A stretch of DNA of 11,949 nt from Acidobacteriota bacterium (lineage in GTDB: Bacteria; Acidobacteriota; Terriglobia; Terriglobales; Acidobacteriaceae), in the NCBI GenBank assembly GCA_003225595.1, contig QIAR01000060.1, positions 1 to 11,949 on the forward strand, given 5' to 3'. Under the pieces are notes generated by a model. That model made no database searches and was not told the DNA's origin. It worked only from the letters and a program-made list of their open reading frames with translations. The position numbers and the translations under genes are program-made. Shown here piece after piece: positions 6,874 to 11,949 of the stretch (positions within the stretch are counted from its first letter, which is position 1; every line of letters begins with the position of its first letter).

Positions 6874-6897
6874 GTGGAACGGCACTGAGGTTGCTTA

Positions 6898-6955
6898 GAA
6901 CTGAGAGCTGACGGCTGAGAACTGAGAGCGACGGCTGAGTTGACGGCTGAGAGCT
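6898..6955 (+). repeat. Imperfect tandem repeat upstream of tmk
   Basis: Two near-identical units, 6898-6918 (21 bp) and 6919-6938 (20 bp), each consist of gaactgagagc followed by gacggctga; the first has one extra T at the junction. A third partial unit follows (ttgacggctgagagct, 6940-6955). The array occupies the space where the tmk promoter and ribosome binding site should be, in the divergent gap with the M61 gene. The third copy of gacggctga starts with TTGACG, a possible -35. Confidence 0.75.
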
Positions 6956-6966
6956 ACCCCTCTGCT

Positions 6967-7581
6967 ATGATTTTTCTCGTGTCCACCCAATCTCATCGCG
7001 GCCGCTTGATCACCTTCGAAGGCCTTGATGGTTGCGGCAAGAGCACGCAACTAGAGAAACTCGCCAAAGCGCTGCGCGCTGACGGCTTCCCGATTACTGT
7101 CACCCGCGAACCCGGCGGCACCGCTATGGGAGAAAAAATCCGTAACCTGCTGCTCGACAGCGCAACTGCCGGTCTTTCGCCGCTGGCCGAACTGGCACTC
7201 ATGTTTGCTTCACGCGCCCAGCACCTCAAGGAGGTGGTCCAGCCTGCACTCACTGAAGGACGTATCGTGCTCTGTGACCGGTTCACTGATTCCACCGAGG
7301 CATACCAGGGCGGAGGCCGCAAAATCGGCATCGAGCCAGTGCTGGCATTGCACAAGATTGTCTGCGGAAACCTGCAACCGGATGTCACGATTCTGATGGA
7401 CTCGGACGTCAGCGCGAGCGTGGAGCGCGCCCGCCGCCGCAATGTGGCACGCGCTTCGGACGGCAGTCGTGAGAAACATGACGAGAACCGATTCGAGCAG
7501 GAAAGCCGCGCCTTCTTCGGCCGCGTGCGACAAGCGTACCTGGCAATTGCGGCCCGCGAACCAGAACGCGTTTCCTCGTAG
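6967..7581 (+). CDS. tmk: Thymidylate kinase, frame-broken near the C-terminus
   Basis: dTMP kinase makes dTDP from dTMP with ATP, an essential step of dTTP synthesis. From ATG 6967 the frame gives 204 residues. The P-loop GLDGCGKST is at 19-27 (ITFEGLDGCGKST), TREPGG at 46-51, the DRF motif at 104-106 (LCDRFTDSTEAYQGGGR), and an Arg-rich LID region (RARRRNVARASDG) at about 150-162. The frame stops at TAG 7579 after EPERVSS, but the normal ending continues in the -1 frame (7572-7667). The kinase core is therefore intact and only the C-terminal strand and helix are lost. Starts are uncertain: ATG 6967 has at best a distant GAGAG, GTG 6979 is possible, and TTG 6940 lies inside the tandem repeat and is unlikely. 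The function is certain; whether the gene is active depends on the frameshift. Confidence 0.88.
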   Translation: MIFLVSTQSHRGRLITFEGLDGCGKSTQLEKLAKALRADGFPITVTREPGGTAMGEKIRNLLLDSATAGLSPLAELALMFASRAQHLKEVVQPALTEGRIVLCDRFTDSTEAYQGGGRKIGIEPVLALHKIVCGNLQPDVTILMDSDVSASVERARRRNVARASDGSREKHDENRFEQESRAFFGRVRQAYLAIAAREPERVSS

Positions 7582-7667
7582 ACGCCCGTGGCACCCCGGA
7601 AGAGACACACGCGCGCATCCTGGAGGTCGTCAGGCGCAAGCTGAAGTCGGCACCGAAAACTGGCTGA
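7572..7667 (+). pseudogene. tmk: Out-of-frame C-terminal part of thymidylate kinase
   Basis: Read from 7572, this frame gives FLVDARGTPEETHARILEVV followed by RRKLKSAPKTG and TGA at 7665-7667, 31 residues that match the usual end of thymidylate kinase. Joining it to REPERV of the upstream frame needs one more base in the T-run at 7571-7573 (gttt instead of gtttt), so a one-base deletion or a sequence error is implied. The restored protein would have 233 residues from ATG 6967. Confidence 0.85.
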
Positions 7668-7673
7668 TTTCAT

Positions 7674-7748
7674 CACAAAGGCACGGAGCAGTACCTTTTC
7701 TTTTCCCGGTACGCTAACGTCGGGATCCCATTCTCTGTGTTTCCTAAC
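7674..7748. repeat. Inverted pair of degenerate dispersed repeat
   Basis: The left arm (7674-7688) reads cacaaaggcacggag and the right arm (7733-7748) ctctgtgtttcctaac; inverted, they share CACGGAG/CACAGAG. The arms resemble the copies at 911-940, 9595-9608, 9682-9711 and 11140-11153. They begin 7 nt after the restored tmk stop, between genes. This looks like a decayed palindromic intergenic repeat, though each single match is short. Confidence 0.4.
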
Positions 7749-7753
7749 AACTG

Positions 7754-7779
7754 CTTGAAGCGTCGTGGAAGGCTTCAAG
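7754..7779. repeat. Perfect 8-bp inverted repeat
   Basis: CTTGAAGC (7754-7761) and GCTTCAAG (7772-7779) are perfect inverses separated by 10 nt. No T-run follows on either strand, so it is not a standard intrinsic terminator. It may be a protein-binding dyad or an RNA stem in a leader upstream of tldD. Confidence 0.45.
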
Positions 7780-7894
7780 AACCGCGGAAGGGCACGGCTT
7801 CAGCTGGGCCATAGGAGTTGGTTAAAATGATAGCTATTCGCAGGTCCCCATTAGGTTGTTGACCCCAAAATCGACACGGTAGAGGTAGGAACGG

Positions 7895-8143
7895 ATGCTG
7901 AGTGCCTTGTGGGGATTACTTCTGTTTCGTGCCATGATACTGCCCACCAATGTACAGACATTGCATGAGCATTGTCGCAGGCCAAAGAAAGGGACTATGT
8001 CCCTACGCGGTCCTTGGTCTGGAATGAGCCTGTTCTTGTCGGATAATACGACACACATTCCGCGTCGACCCATCCCGTGTGGGATAATGAGATGCTGCTG
8101 GGTTGGGAGTCATTTCAATTTCAGCGGCATCAAATTAACGTGA
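7895..8143 (+). CDS. Doubtful 82-residue ORF overlapping tldD start
   Basis: I do not recognise this protein and give it only as a candidate. In its favour: ATG 7895 follows GAGG (7882-7885, 9 nt) or AGGA (7887-7890, 4 nt), and its TGA (8141-8143) overlaps the probable GTG start of tldD at 8140 as GTGA, a classic coupling arrangement. The product has a hydrophobic N-terminus (MLSALWGLLLFRAMILP) and a Cys-containing tail (CGIMRCCWVG). Against it: codon use is not biased like that of the neighbouring genes, and no domain is visible. It could be a chance frame in a leader region. Confidence 0.22.
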   Translation: MLSALWGLLLFRAMILPTNVQTLHEHCRRPKKGTMSLRGPWSGMSLFLSDNTTHIPRRPIPCGIMRCCWVGSHFNFSGIKLT

Positions 8144-9594
8144 GCAAAGAACAGTTCTTTTTTCAGCACTACGGACTTACTCATAAAGATTTGGAACGGT
8201 ATCTTGCGGCGGCCCTCTCGGCTGGCGGTGAATACGCCGATCTTTATTTCGAGTACCTCACTTCCACAGCGCTGATGGTCGATGAGTCGATGCTGAAATC
8301 CGCATCGCAGGGGATTTCCGCGGGCTGCGGAGTACGCGTCGTCGCCGGCGAACGCACAGGATACGCTTACACCGACGATCTTTCACCGCAGCGCATTCTG
8401 CACGCCGCGCGCACGGCAGCGCTGATTGCCAGTGGTCCTGCCAAAACTCCTGTGGTTGGTTACCAGGAAAAACAGGCACGCAGCTTGTACCCGGTGACGC
8501 TGCCCTCCGTGGACGCCGAAATCACCGCGAAAGTCGAACTGGTGATGCGCGCCGACAAGGCTGCCCGTGCCCGCGACCCGCGGATCAAGGAAGTCCGCGC
8601 CAGCTACAGCGATGAATTGCGAAACATTTTGGTGGTTGCTTCTGATGGCACGTTCGCCGAAGACTCGCAGCCGCTGGCTCGCCTGAATGTCTCCTGTATC
8701 GCCAAGACCAAAGACGGCGTCTCTGGCCGGGGCAATGCCGGAGGCGGTGGGCGTGTGGCTCTCGACTTCTTTTTCGGAGAAAAGAATCCGGAACACTTCG
8801 CGAAAGAGGCGGCGCGACAGGCTATTCTGCAGCTTGATGCGCGAGAGGCTCCGGCGGGCGAGATGGAAGTTGTTCTCGGTCCAGGCTGGCCGGGCGTGCT
8901 GTTGCACGAGGCCGTTGGCCATGGCCTGGAAGCTGACTTCAATCGCAAGAAGACGTCAGCTTTCGCTGGCCTTGTGGGTAGGCGCGTAGCCAGCGAGAAG
9001 TGCACGGTAGTCGATAACGGAACCCTGCCTTGGCGGCGCGGTTCGCTGAATGTGGACGATGAAGGCGAGCCCACCCAACACACGACGCTGATTGAAAAAG
9101 GAACTCTGAAAGGCTATCTGAGCGACAAACTCTCCGCGCGTCTGATGGGCATTGCCGATACCGGCAACGGGCGGCGTGAGAGTTATGAGCACATCCCCAT
9201 GCCGCGCATGACGAACACTTACATGCTGCCGGGGGATGATGATCCGCAGGACATCATCCGTTCGGTGAAGCACGGCGTCTATGCTGTGAACTTTGGCGGT
9301 GGGCAGGTGGATATCACGAACGGGAAATTTGTGTTCTCCGCCTCTGAAGCCTATTTGATTGAAGATGGCCAGATCACGGCACCGATCAAAGGTGCTACGC
9401 TGATCGGCAATGGGCCCGACGTGCTGACTCGCGTCTCAATGGTCGGTAACGATCTGAGACTAGACGAAGGCGTCGGCACCTGTGGCAAGGACGGACAAGC
9501 CGTACCCGTAGGCGTAGGGATTCCGACGATTAAGATCGATCGCCTGACCGTGGGAGGAACGGCAAAAAAGGAAGCCGGAAGCTTCATGCAGTAA
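8140..9594 (+). CDS. tldD: TldD, metalloprotease subunit of TldD/TldE
   Basis: The catalytic subunit of the TldD/TldE zinc protease, which in E. coli removes the leader of microcin B17 and degrades small unfolded peptides such as CcdA. From GTG 8140 (MSKEQFFFQHYGL) the protein has 484 residues, close to E. coli TldD (481). The zinc motif HEAVGH is at 256-261 (H256, E257, H261) in LLHEAVGHGLEADFNRK, and C448 in GVGTCGKDGQ is the likely third ligand. The middle block NVDDEGEPTQHTTLIEKG and the end PTIKIDRLTVGG are typical. Starts upstream (GTG 8077, ATG 8092) would add up to 21 residues without family support, and none has a good ribosome binding site. tldE follows after 126 nt, consistent with one complex. 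No peptide-modification genes are nearby, so the substrate is unknown. Confidence 0.93.
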   Translation: MSKEQFFFQHYGLTHKDLERYLAAALSAGGEYADLYFEYLTSTALMVDESMLKSASQGISAGCGVRVVAGERTGYAYTDDLSPQRILHAARTAALIASGPAKTPVVGYQEKQARSLYPVTLPSVDAEITAKVELVMRADKAARARDPRIKEVRASYSDELRNILVVASDGTFAEDSQPLARLNVSCIAKTKDGVSGRGNAGGGGRVALDFFFGEKNPEHFAKEAARQAILQLDAREAPAGEMEVVLGPGWPGVLLHEAVGHGLEADFNRKKTSAFAGLVGRRVASEKCTVVDNGTLPWRRGSLNVDDEGEPTQHTTLIEKGTLKGYLSDKLSARLMGIADTGNGRRESYEHIPMPRMTNTYMLPGDDDPQDIIRSVKHGVYAVNFGGGQVDITNGKFVFSASEAYLIEDGQITAPIKGATLIGNGPDVLTRVSMVGNDLRLDEGVGTCGKDGQAVPVGVGIPTIKIDRLTVGGTAKKEAGSFMQ

Positions 9595-9711
9595 AGGAGA
9601 CACAGAGGGATTTCCGATTTTCGATTGCAACTCGTCATACGCTCGAATTTCAATATCCAGATTAAGCTTTGACCAAGAAGTCCTCCGTGTCTAAGTGCCT
9701 CTGCGCCTAAT
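9595..9711. repeat. Inverted degenerate repeat filling the tldD-tldE gap
   Basis: AGACACAGAGG (9598-9608), directly after the tldD stop, matches the inverse of CCTCCGTGTCT (9682-9692) at 10 of 11 positions. The right arm continues as aagtgcctctgcgcctaatta to 9711, just before the tldE start. The two arms bracket about 73 nt of AT-rich sequence with no ORF. The right arm shares CGTGT..CTAAGTGCC with the copy between rimM and trmD (911-940). Confidence 0.5.
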
Positions 9712-9720
9712 TAAAACTTG

Positions 9721-11109
9721 ATGACCGATTCAACTCTCGAAGCTCAAAGCCCGAAACTCGAAACTGATCTCAAAGAAATCGCGGCTGACGTAGTTCGCCG
9801 CGCTATGGCCGGTGGCGCCACCGCGGCTGAGGCCGTTGTGCGCGAAGGCGATGAGTTCTCCGCTCTCGTACGGCTCGGCCAGATTGAAACTCTGAAAGAG
9901 TCCGGCTCCAAAGCTATCGGCGTGCGCGTGTTCTTCGGCCAAAGTGCGGCCAGCACCTACTCCAGCGACTTTTCTCGCGAAGGGATCGAGTGCATGGTGA
10001 AATCGGCTCTGGAGCTGGCGAAAGTCACTTCGGAAGATCCGTATGGCGGGATTCCCGAGCCGTCGCAGCTCGGCTCCCTTCCCGGCGATCTCGATCTTTA
10101 TTACGAAGACGTCTACTCGCTCCCCGGTGCGGAGCGCATCGACTACGCACGGCGGGCGGAAAAAGCCGCGCTCGATTTCGATCCGCGCATCAAAAATTCG
10201 GAAGGCGGTTCGTTTGACGCCGCCACGGGACACAAAGTCTTGGCGAACTCCCACGGTTTTGTAGGCGAATATCGCCGCTCGTATTGTTCGGTGGCTGCGG
10301 TGCCGATTGCTCAATCCGAAGATGGCGGCATGCAGCGCGACTACTGGTTCTCGGTCGCGCGCAGCCTCAGCCGTCTTGAGCCTGCTGAGCAGGTGGGGAA
10401 AATTGCTGCTCAGCGCACGGTTCGTCGTTTGGGGGCGCGCAAAGCAAAAACCGCGCAGGTGCCGATCGTCTTCGATCCCATGGTGGCCAACTCCATTCTC
10501 GACCATATTTTTGAAGGCGTGAACGGCGATTCGGTGTACCGCGGCGCTTCCTTCCTGGCAGGAAAATTGGGCCAGAAGATCGCGGGTGACAACGTAACAG
10601 TGATTGATGATGGCACGATGCCCGGCGGTTTCGGAACCAGCCCATTTGATGGAGAAGGCGTTCCCACTCGGCGCACGGTCGTGATTGAGAATGGCGTGCT
10701 GAAGTCATACCTGCTGAACACCTACACAGCAAAGAAGCTCGGCTTGCAGACTACCGCTAATGCCTCACGTGGGCTCGCCGGAACTCCCGGGATTGGTCCC
10801 GGCAATTACTTCCTGCAGCCAGGAACGAAGACTCCGCAACAAATCATCGCCGGAATTGGGGAGGGTCTTTACGTAACGGAATTCCTCGGTCACGGGGTCA
10901 ACCTGGTCACCGGCGATTATTCGCGAGGCGCTTCTGGATTGTGGATCTCGGGCGGCGAACTTACCTTTCCTGTCGAAGAAATCACCGTAGCGGGCAACCT
11001 GAAACAAATGTTCTTCAACATCTCAGAACTCGGTAACGATCTTGAGTTCCGCGGCGCCATGGCGTGCCCGACTATCCGCATCGATGGGCTCACCGTCGGC
11101 GGAGAGTAG
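9721..11109 (+). CDS. tldE: TldE (PmbA), partner subunit of TldD
   Basis: The non-catalytic half of the TldD/TldE protease, which helps form the substrate channel. From ATG 9721 it has 462 residues, close to E. coli PmbA (450). It shares the overall fold with TldD: N-terminal domain with ETLKESGSKAIGVRVFFGQ (about 60-78), middle FDGEGVPTRRTVVIENGVLKSY and C-terminal CPTIRIDGLTVGG. It lacks the HExxxH motif, as expected for TldE. A TTG at 9718 is in frame directly before the ATG, but the ATG is preferred. No clear ribosome binding site is present, because the leader is occupied by the degenerate repeat arm. It probably shares transcription with tldD, 126 nt upstream; no terminator is visible between them. 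Confidence 0.93.
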   Translation: MTDSTLEAQSPKLETDLKEIAADVVRRAMAGGATAAEAVVREGDEFSALVRLGQIETLKESGSKAIGVRVFFGQSAASTYSSDFSREGIECMVKSALELAKVTSEDPYGGIPEPSQLGSLPGDLDLYYEDVYSLPGAERIDYARRAEKAALDFDPRIKNSEGGSFDAATGHKVLANSHGFVGEYRRSYCSVAAVPIAQSEDGGMQRDYWFSVARSLSRLEPAEQVGKIAAQRTVRRLGARKAKTAQVPIVFDPMVANSILDHIFEGVNGDSVYRGASFLAGKLGQKIAGDNVTVIDDGTMPGGFGTSPFDGEGVPTRRTVVIENGVLKSYLLNTYTAKKLGLQTTANASRGLAGTPGIGPGNYFLQPGTKTPQQIIAGIGEGLYVTEFLGHGVNLVTGDYSRGASGLWISGGELTFPVEEITVAGNLKQMFFNISELGNDLEFRGAMACPTIRIDGLTVGGE

Positions 11110-11165
11110 GACTTAATCGCGAATTATTTCGATAGAAACGGAGCACGGAGAAAGGAATTATCCAT

Positions 11166-11534
11166 ATGGGCACGAGTTACAGCGCGGCAACCGGCCGGAT
11201 GGTTCCACATCAGATGGTGACCACTCAGTTTGAACTCGATGGGTATCGCGTCGTGCGGACTCTCGGAGTAGTGCGCGGCATTACAGTCCGCTCACGATCA
11301 ATCTTCGGCACCATCGGCGCCGGGCTACAGACCCTCGTCGGCGGCAACATCACCCTGCTCACGAACCTTTGTGAAAAGACCCGCGCAGAGGCCTTCGACC
11401 TCATGCTTGAGCACGCGGCGGAGTTGGGAGCCAACGCCGTCGTCGGTGCGCGTTACGATGCCACTGAGATCATGCAGGGCGTCACTGAAGTCCTGGCGTA
11501 CGGGACGGCGGTAGTGGTTGAGCCCGGAAAATAG
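11166..11534 (+). CDS. UPF0145 (YbjQ) family protein
   Basis: A 122-residue protein of the YbjQ/UPF0145 family (Pfam heavy-metal-binding domain, PF01906), a small alpha/beta protein known to form pentamers; its biochemical role is not established. Family features are VVRTLGVVRGITVRSRSI (about 29-46), the helix TRAEAFDLMLEHAAELGANAVVGARYD (about 72-98) and a C-terminal strand EVLAYGTAVVVEP. An extra 15 or so residues precede the domain (MGTSYSAATGRMVPHQ). ATG 11166 follows AAAGGA (11151-11156) by 9 nt. Part of this leader (ggagcacggag, 11140-11150) also looks like the dispersed repeat. It lies 56 nt after tldE on the same strand and may be co-transcribed, but no functional link to TldD/TldE is known to me. 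Confidence 0.85.
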   Translation: MGTSYSAATGRMVPHQMVTTQFELDGYRVVRTLGVVRGITVRSRSIFGTIGAGLQTLVGGNITLLTNLCEKTRAEAFDLMLEHAAELGANAVVGARYDATEIMQGVTEVLAYGTAVVVEPGK

Positions 11535-11562
11535 CTGAACGCAGCGCAGTGACAAGTTCAGC
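11534..11562 (+). terminator. Hairpin after the UPF0145 gene
   Basis: GCTGAAC (11534-11540) and GTTCAGC (11556-11562) form a perfect 7-bp stem with a 15-nt loop, starting on the last base of the stop codon. There is no T-run after it, so it is at best a weak or factor-assisted terminator or an mRNA end protector. The following 110 nt hold nothing recognisable. Confidence 0.3.
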
Positions 11563-11658
11563 GCCCGCATCTATTGGATGGGCCGCTGTCCTCGCAGAAA
11601 TCACGTCAGCAACCTCCCCAGCGTCTTCCGCCGGCATTCAATGCTTGGGCGTGGTGTT

Positions 11659-11713
11659 TAAAAAAAATAAAAGAGAGGATCCCTCCCGTTGGAAGGCGAA
11701 AGGGTCCCCTCTT
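11659..11713 (-). terminator. Intrinsic terminator of the DUF5818-like gene
   Basis: Read on the minus strand, aagaggggaccct (11713-11701) pairs with agggatcctctctt (11684-11671), a stem of about 12 bp with one G-U pair and one bulged base and a 16-nt loop. A T-rich tract (ttattttttttaa) follows at 11670-11658. This is a good rho-independent terminator starting 19 nt after the stop of the minus-strand gene at 11733. Confidence 0.8.
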
Positions 11714-11732
11714 AACGTGGTCAGCAAAGCAG

Positions 11733-11948
11733 TTATTTCTCAGGCACTGGCTGGATGTCAGTGATGTGGATCGTGCTGGTGGCCTTGTCGAGGCTTCCGT
11801 TCACTTTGACTTGTTTGCCCTCGAACTGTTTGGCCTTGTCCTGATCATCGAGTTGATACGTCATGCTGCCAACTTGGAGCACATACTTGTCGCCAGATTT
11901 CACTACGGTTCCGGAAAACGAATTAGACTCCTGGCTTGGGGCTTGCGC
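11733..11948 (-). CDS. DUF5818-like small secreted protein (5' end outside window)
   Basis: The last 71 residues of a protein that runs off the right edge. The visible part begins AQAPSQESNSFSGTVVKSGD and continues with a YVLQVGSMTYQLDDQDKAKQ block, FEGKQVKVNGSLD and TIHITDIQPVPEK. The pattern (GTVVKSGDKYVL, YQLDDQ, KxFEGKQVKVxGxLD, IHxxDI) is that of a small OB-fold-like beta protein I know as DUF5818, common in Acidobacteriota and usually with a signal peptide. AQA at the edge could be the cleavage site, but the leader is not visible. Function is unknown. A strong intrinsic terminator follows the stop, and the gene converges on the UPF0145 gene. Confidence 0.7.
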   Translation of the reverse strand, partial: AQAPSQESNSFSGTVVKSGDKYVLQVGSMTYQLDDQDKAKQFEGKQVKVNGSLDKATSTIHITDIQPVPEK

Positions 11949-11949
11949 G

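Larger units (their letters stand above)
7668..8139. other. Long intergenic region between tmk and tldD
   Basis: A 472-nt gap. Contents: an inverted pair of degenerate repeat copies (7674-7688 and 7733-7748); a perfect 8-bp dyad (7754-7779); AGGAG (7813-7817) 9 nt ahead of an 11-codon ORF (7827-7862, MIAIRRSPLGC); the start of a doubtful 82-codon ORF (7895-8143); a 5-bp hairpin GGGAC-tat-GTCCC (7991-8003); and ATCCC-gtgt-GGGAT (8072-8085). GATAAT at 8042-8047 could be a -10 element for tldD, but no matching -35 is at normal distance. No protein family is recognisable. Confidence 0.6.

Noticed and set aside
7567..7581. Programmed -1 frameshift in tmk.
   Set aside because: The sequence cgc gtt tcc tcg tag offers no X XXY YYZ heptamer, and the P-site Val tRNA would not re-pair; a lost base is simpler.
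6993..7778. 261-codon minus-strand ORF.
   Set aside because: Antisense shadow of tmk with Arg/Ser-rich composition and no domain.
7834..8073. 79-codon minus-strand ORF in the tmk-tldD gap.
   Set aside because: No ribosome binding site or domain evident; probably chance in a non-coding gap.
9730..10506. 258-codon minus-strand ORF.
   Set aside because: Antisense shadow of tldE.
11549..11764. 71-codon + strand ORF after the UPF0145 gene.
   Set aside because: It runs through the terminator of the minus-strand gene and has no family likeness.
1..11949. CRISPR array, tRNA, rRNA, transposase or phage genes.
   Set aside because: None found by eye on either strand; the only repeats are the short intergenic ones listed.

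Overview
The window looks like ordinary chromosome from a moderately GC-rich bacterium, most likely an Acidobacteriota (Koribacter/Terriglobia type). That assignment is an inference from protein flavour and gene order: khpA-rimM-trmD-rplS followed by rnhB, adjacent tldD/tldE, PilZ, M61 and UPF0145 proteins, and a small DUF5818-like protein at the right edge. No rRNA, tRNA, CRISPR array, integrase or transposase was seen.

Bases 55-2127 hold a + strand ribosome and tRNA maturation operon: khpA (KH RNA-binding protein), rimM (30S maturation), trmD (tRNA m1G37 methyltransferase) and rplS (L19). trmD and rplS overlap by 20 nt. rimM has no canonical start codon. It is read in the same frame as khpA, with one TAG between them, and a good Shine-Dalgarno points to an ATA codon. 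A minus-strand tandem PilZ protein (2170-2922) converges on rplS. A 280-nt divergent gap follows, then rnhB (3203-3958, RNase HII). A 158-nt gap with two inverted repeats leads to a PIG-L/LmbE deacetylase (4117-4860).

An exported M61 metallopeptidase with a C-terminal PDZ domain lies on the minus strand (4916-6793) and has a recognisable promoter. It diverges from tmk (thymidylate kinase) across an imperfect tandem repeat. tmk is frame-broken: the last 31 residues of a normal protein lie in the -1 frame after the premature TAG at 7579.

A 472-nt gap (7668-8139) holds dyads, degenerate repeats and a doubtful 82-codon ORF that overlaps tldD by GTGA. tldD (8140-9594) and tldE (9721-11109) encode the two subunits of the TldD/TldE metalloprotease. 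A UPF0145/YbjQ protein follows (11166-11534). At the right edge is the 3' part of a minus-strand DUF5818-like secreted protein (11733-11948) with its own intrinsic terminator.

The most unusual points are the non-canonical rimM start, the tmk frameshift, a TrmD with Glu at the catalytic Asp position plus a 16-residue linker insertion, and a degenerate repeat family (CTYCGTGT..CTAAGTGCC and its complement) recurring in several intergenic gaps. I found no convincing new multi-gene system here.
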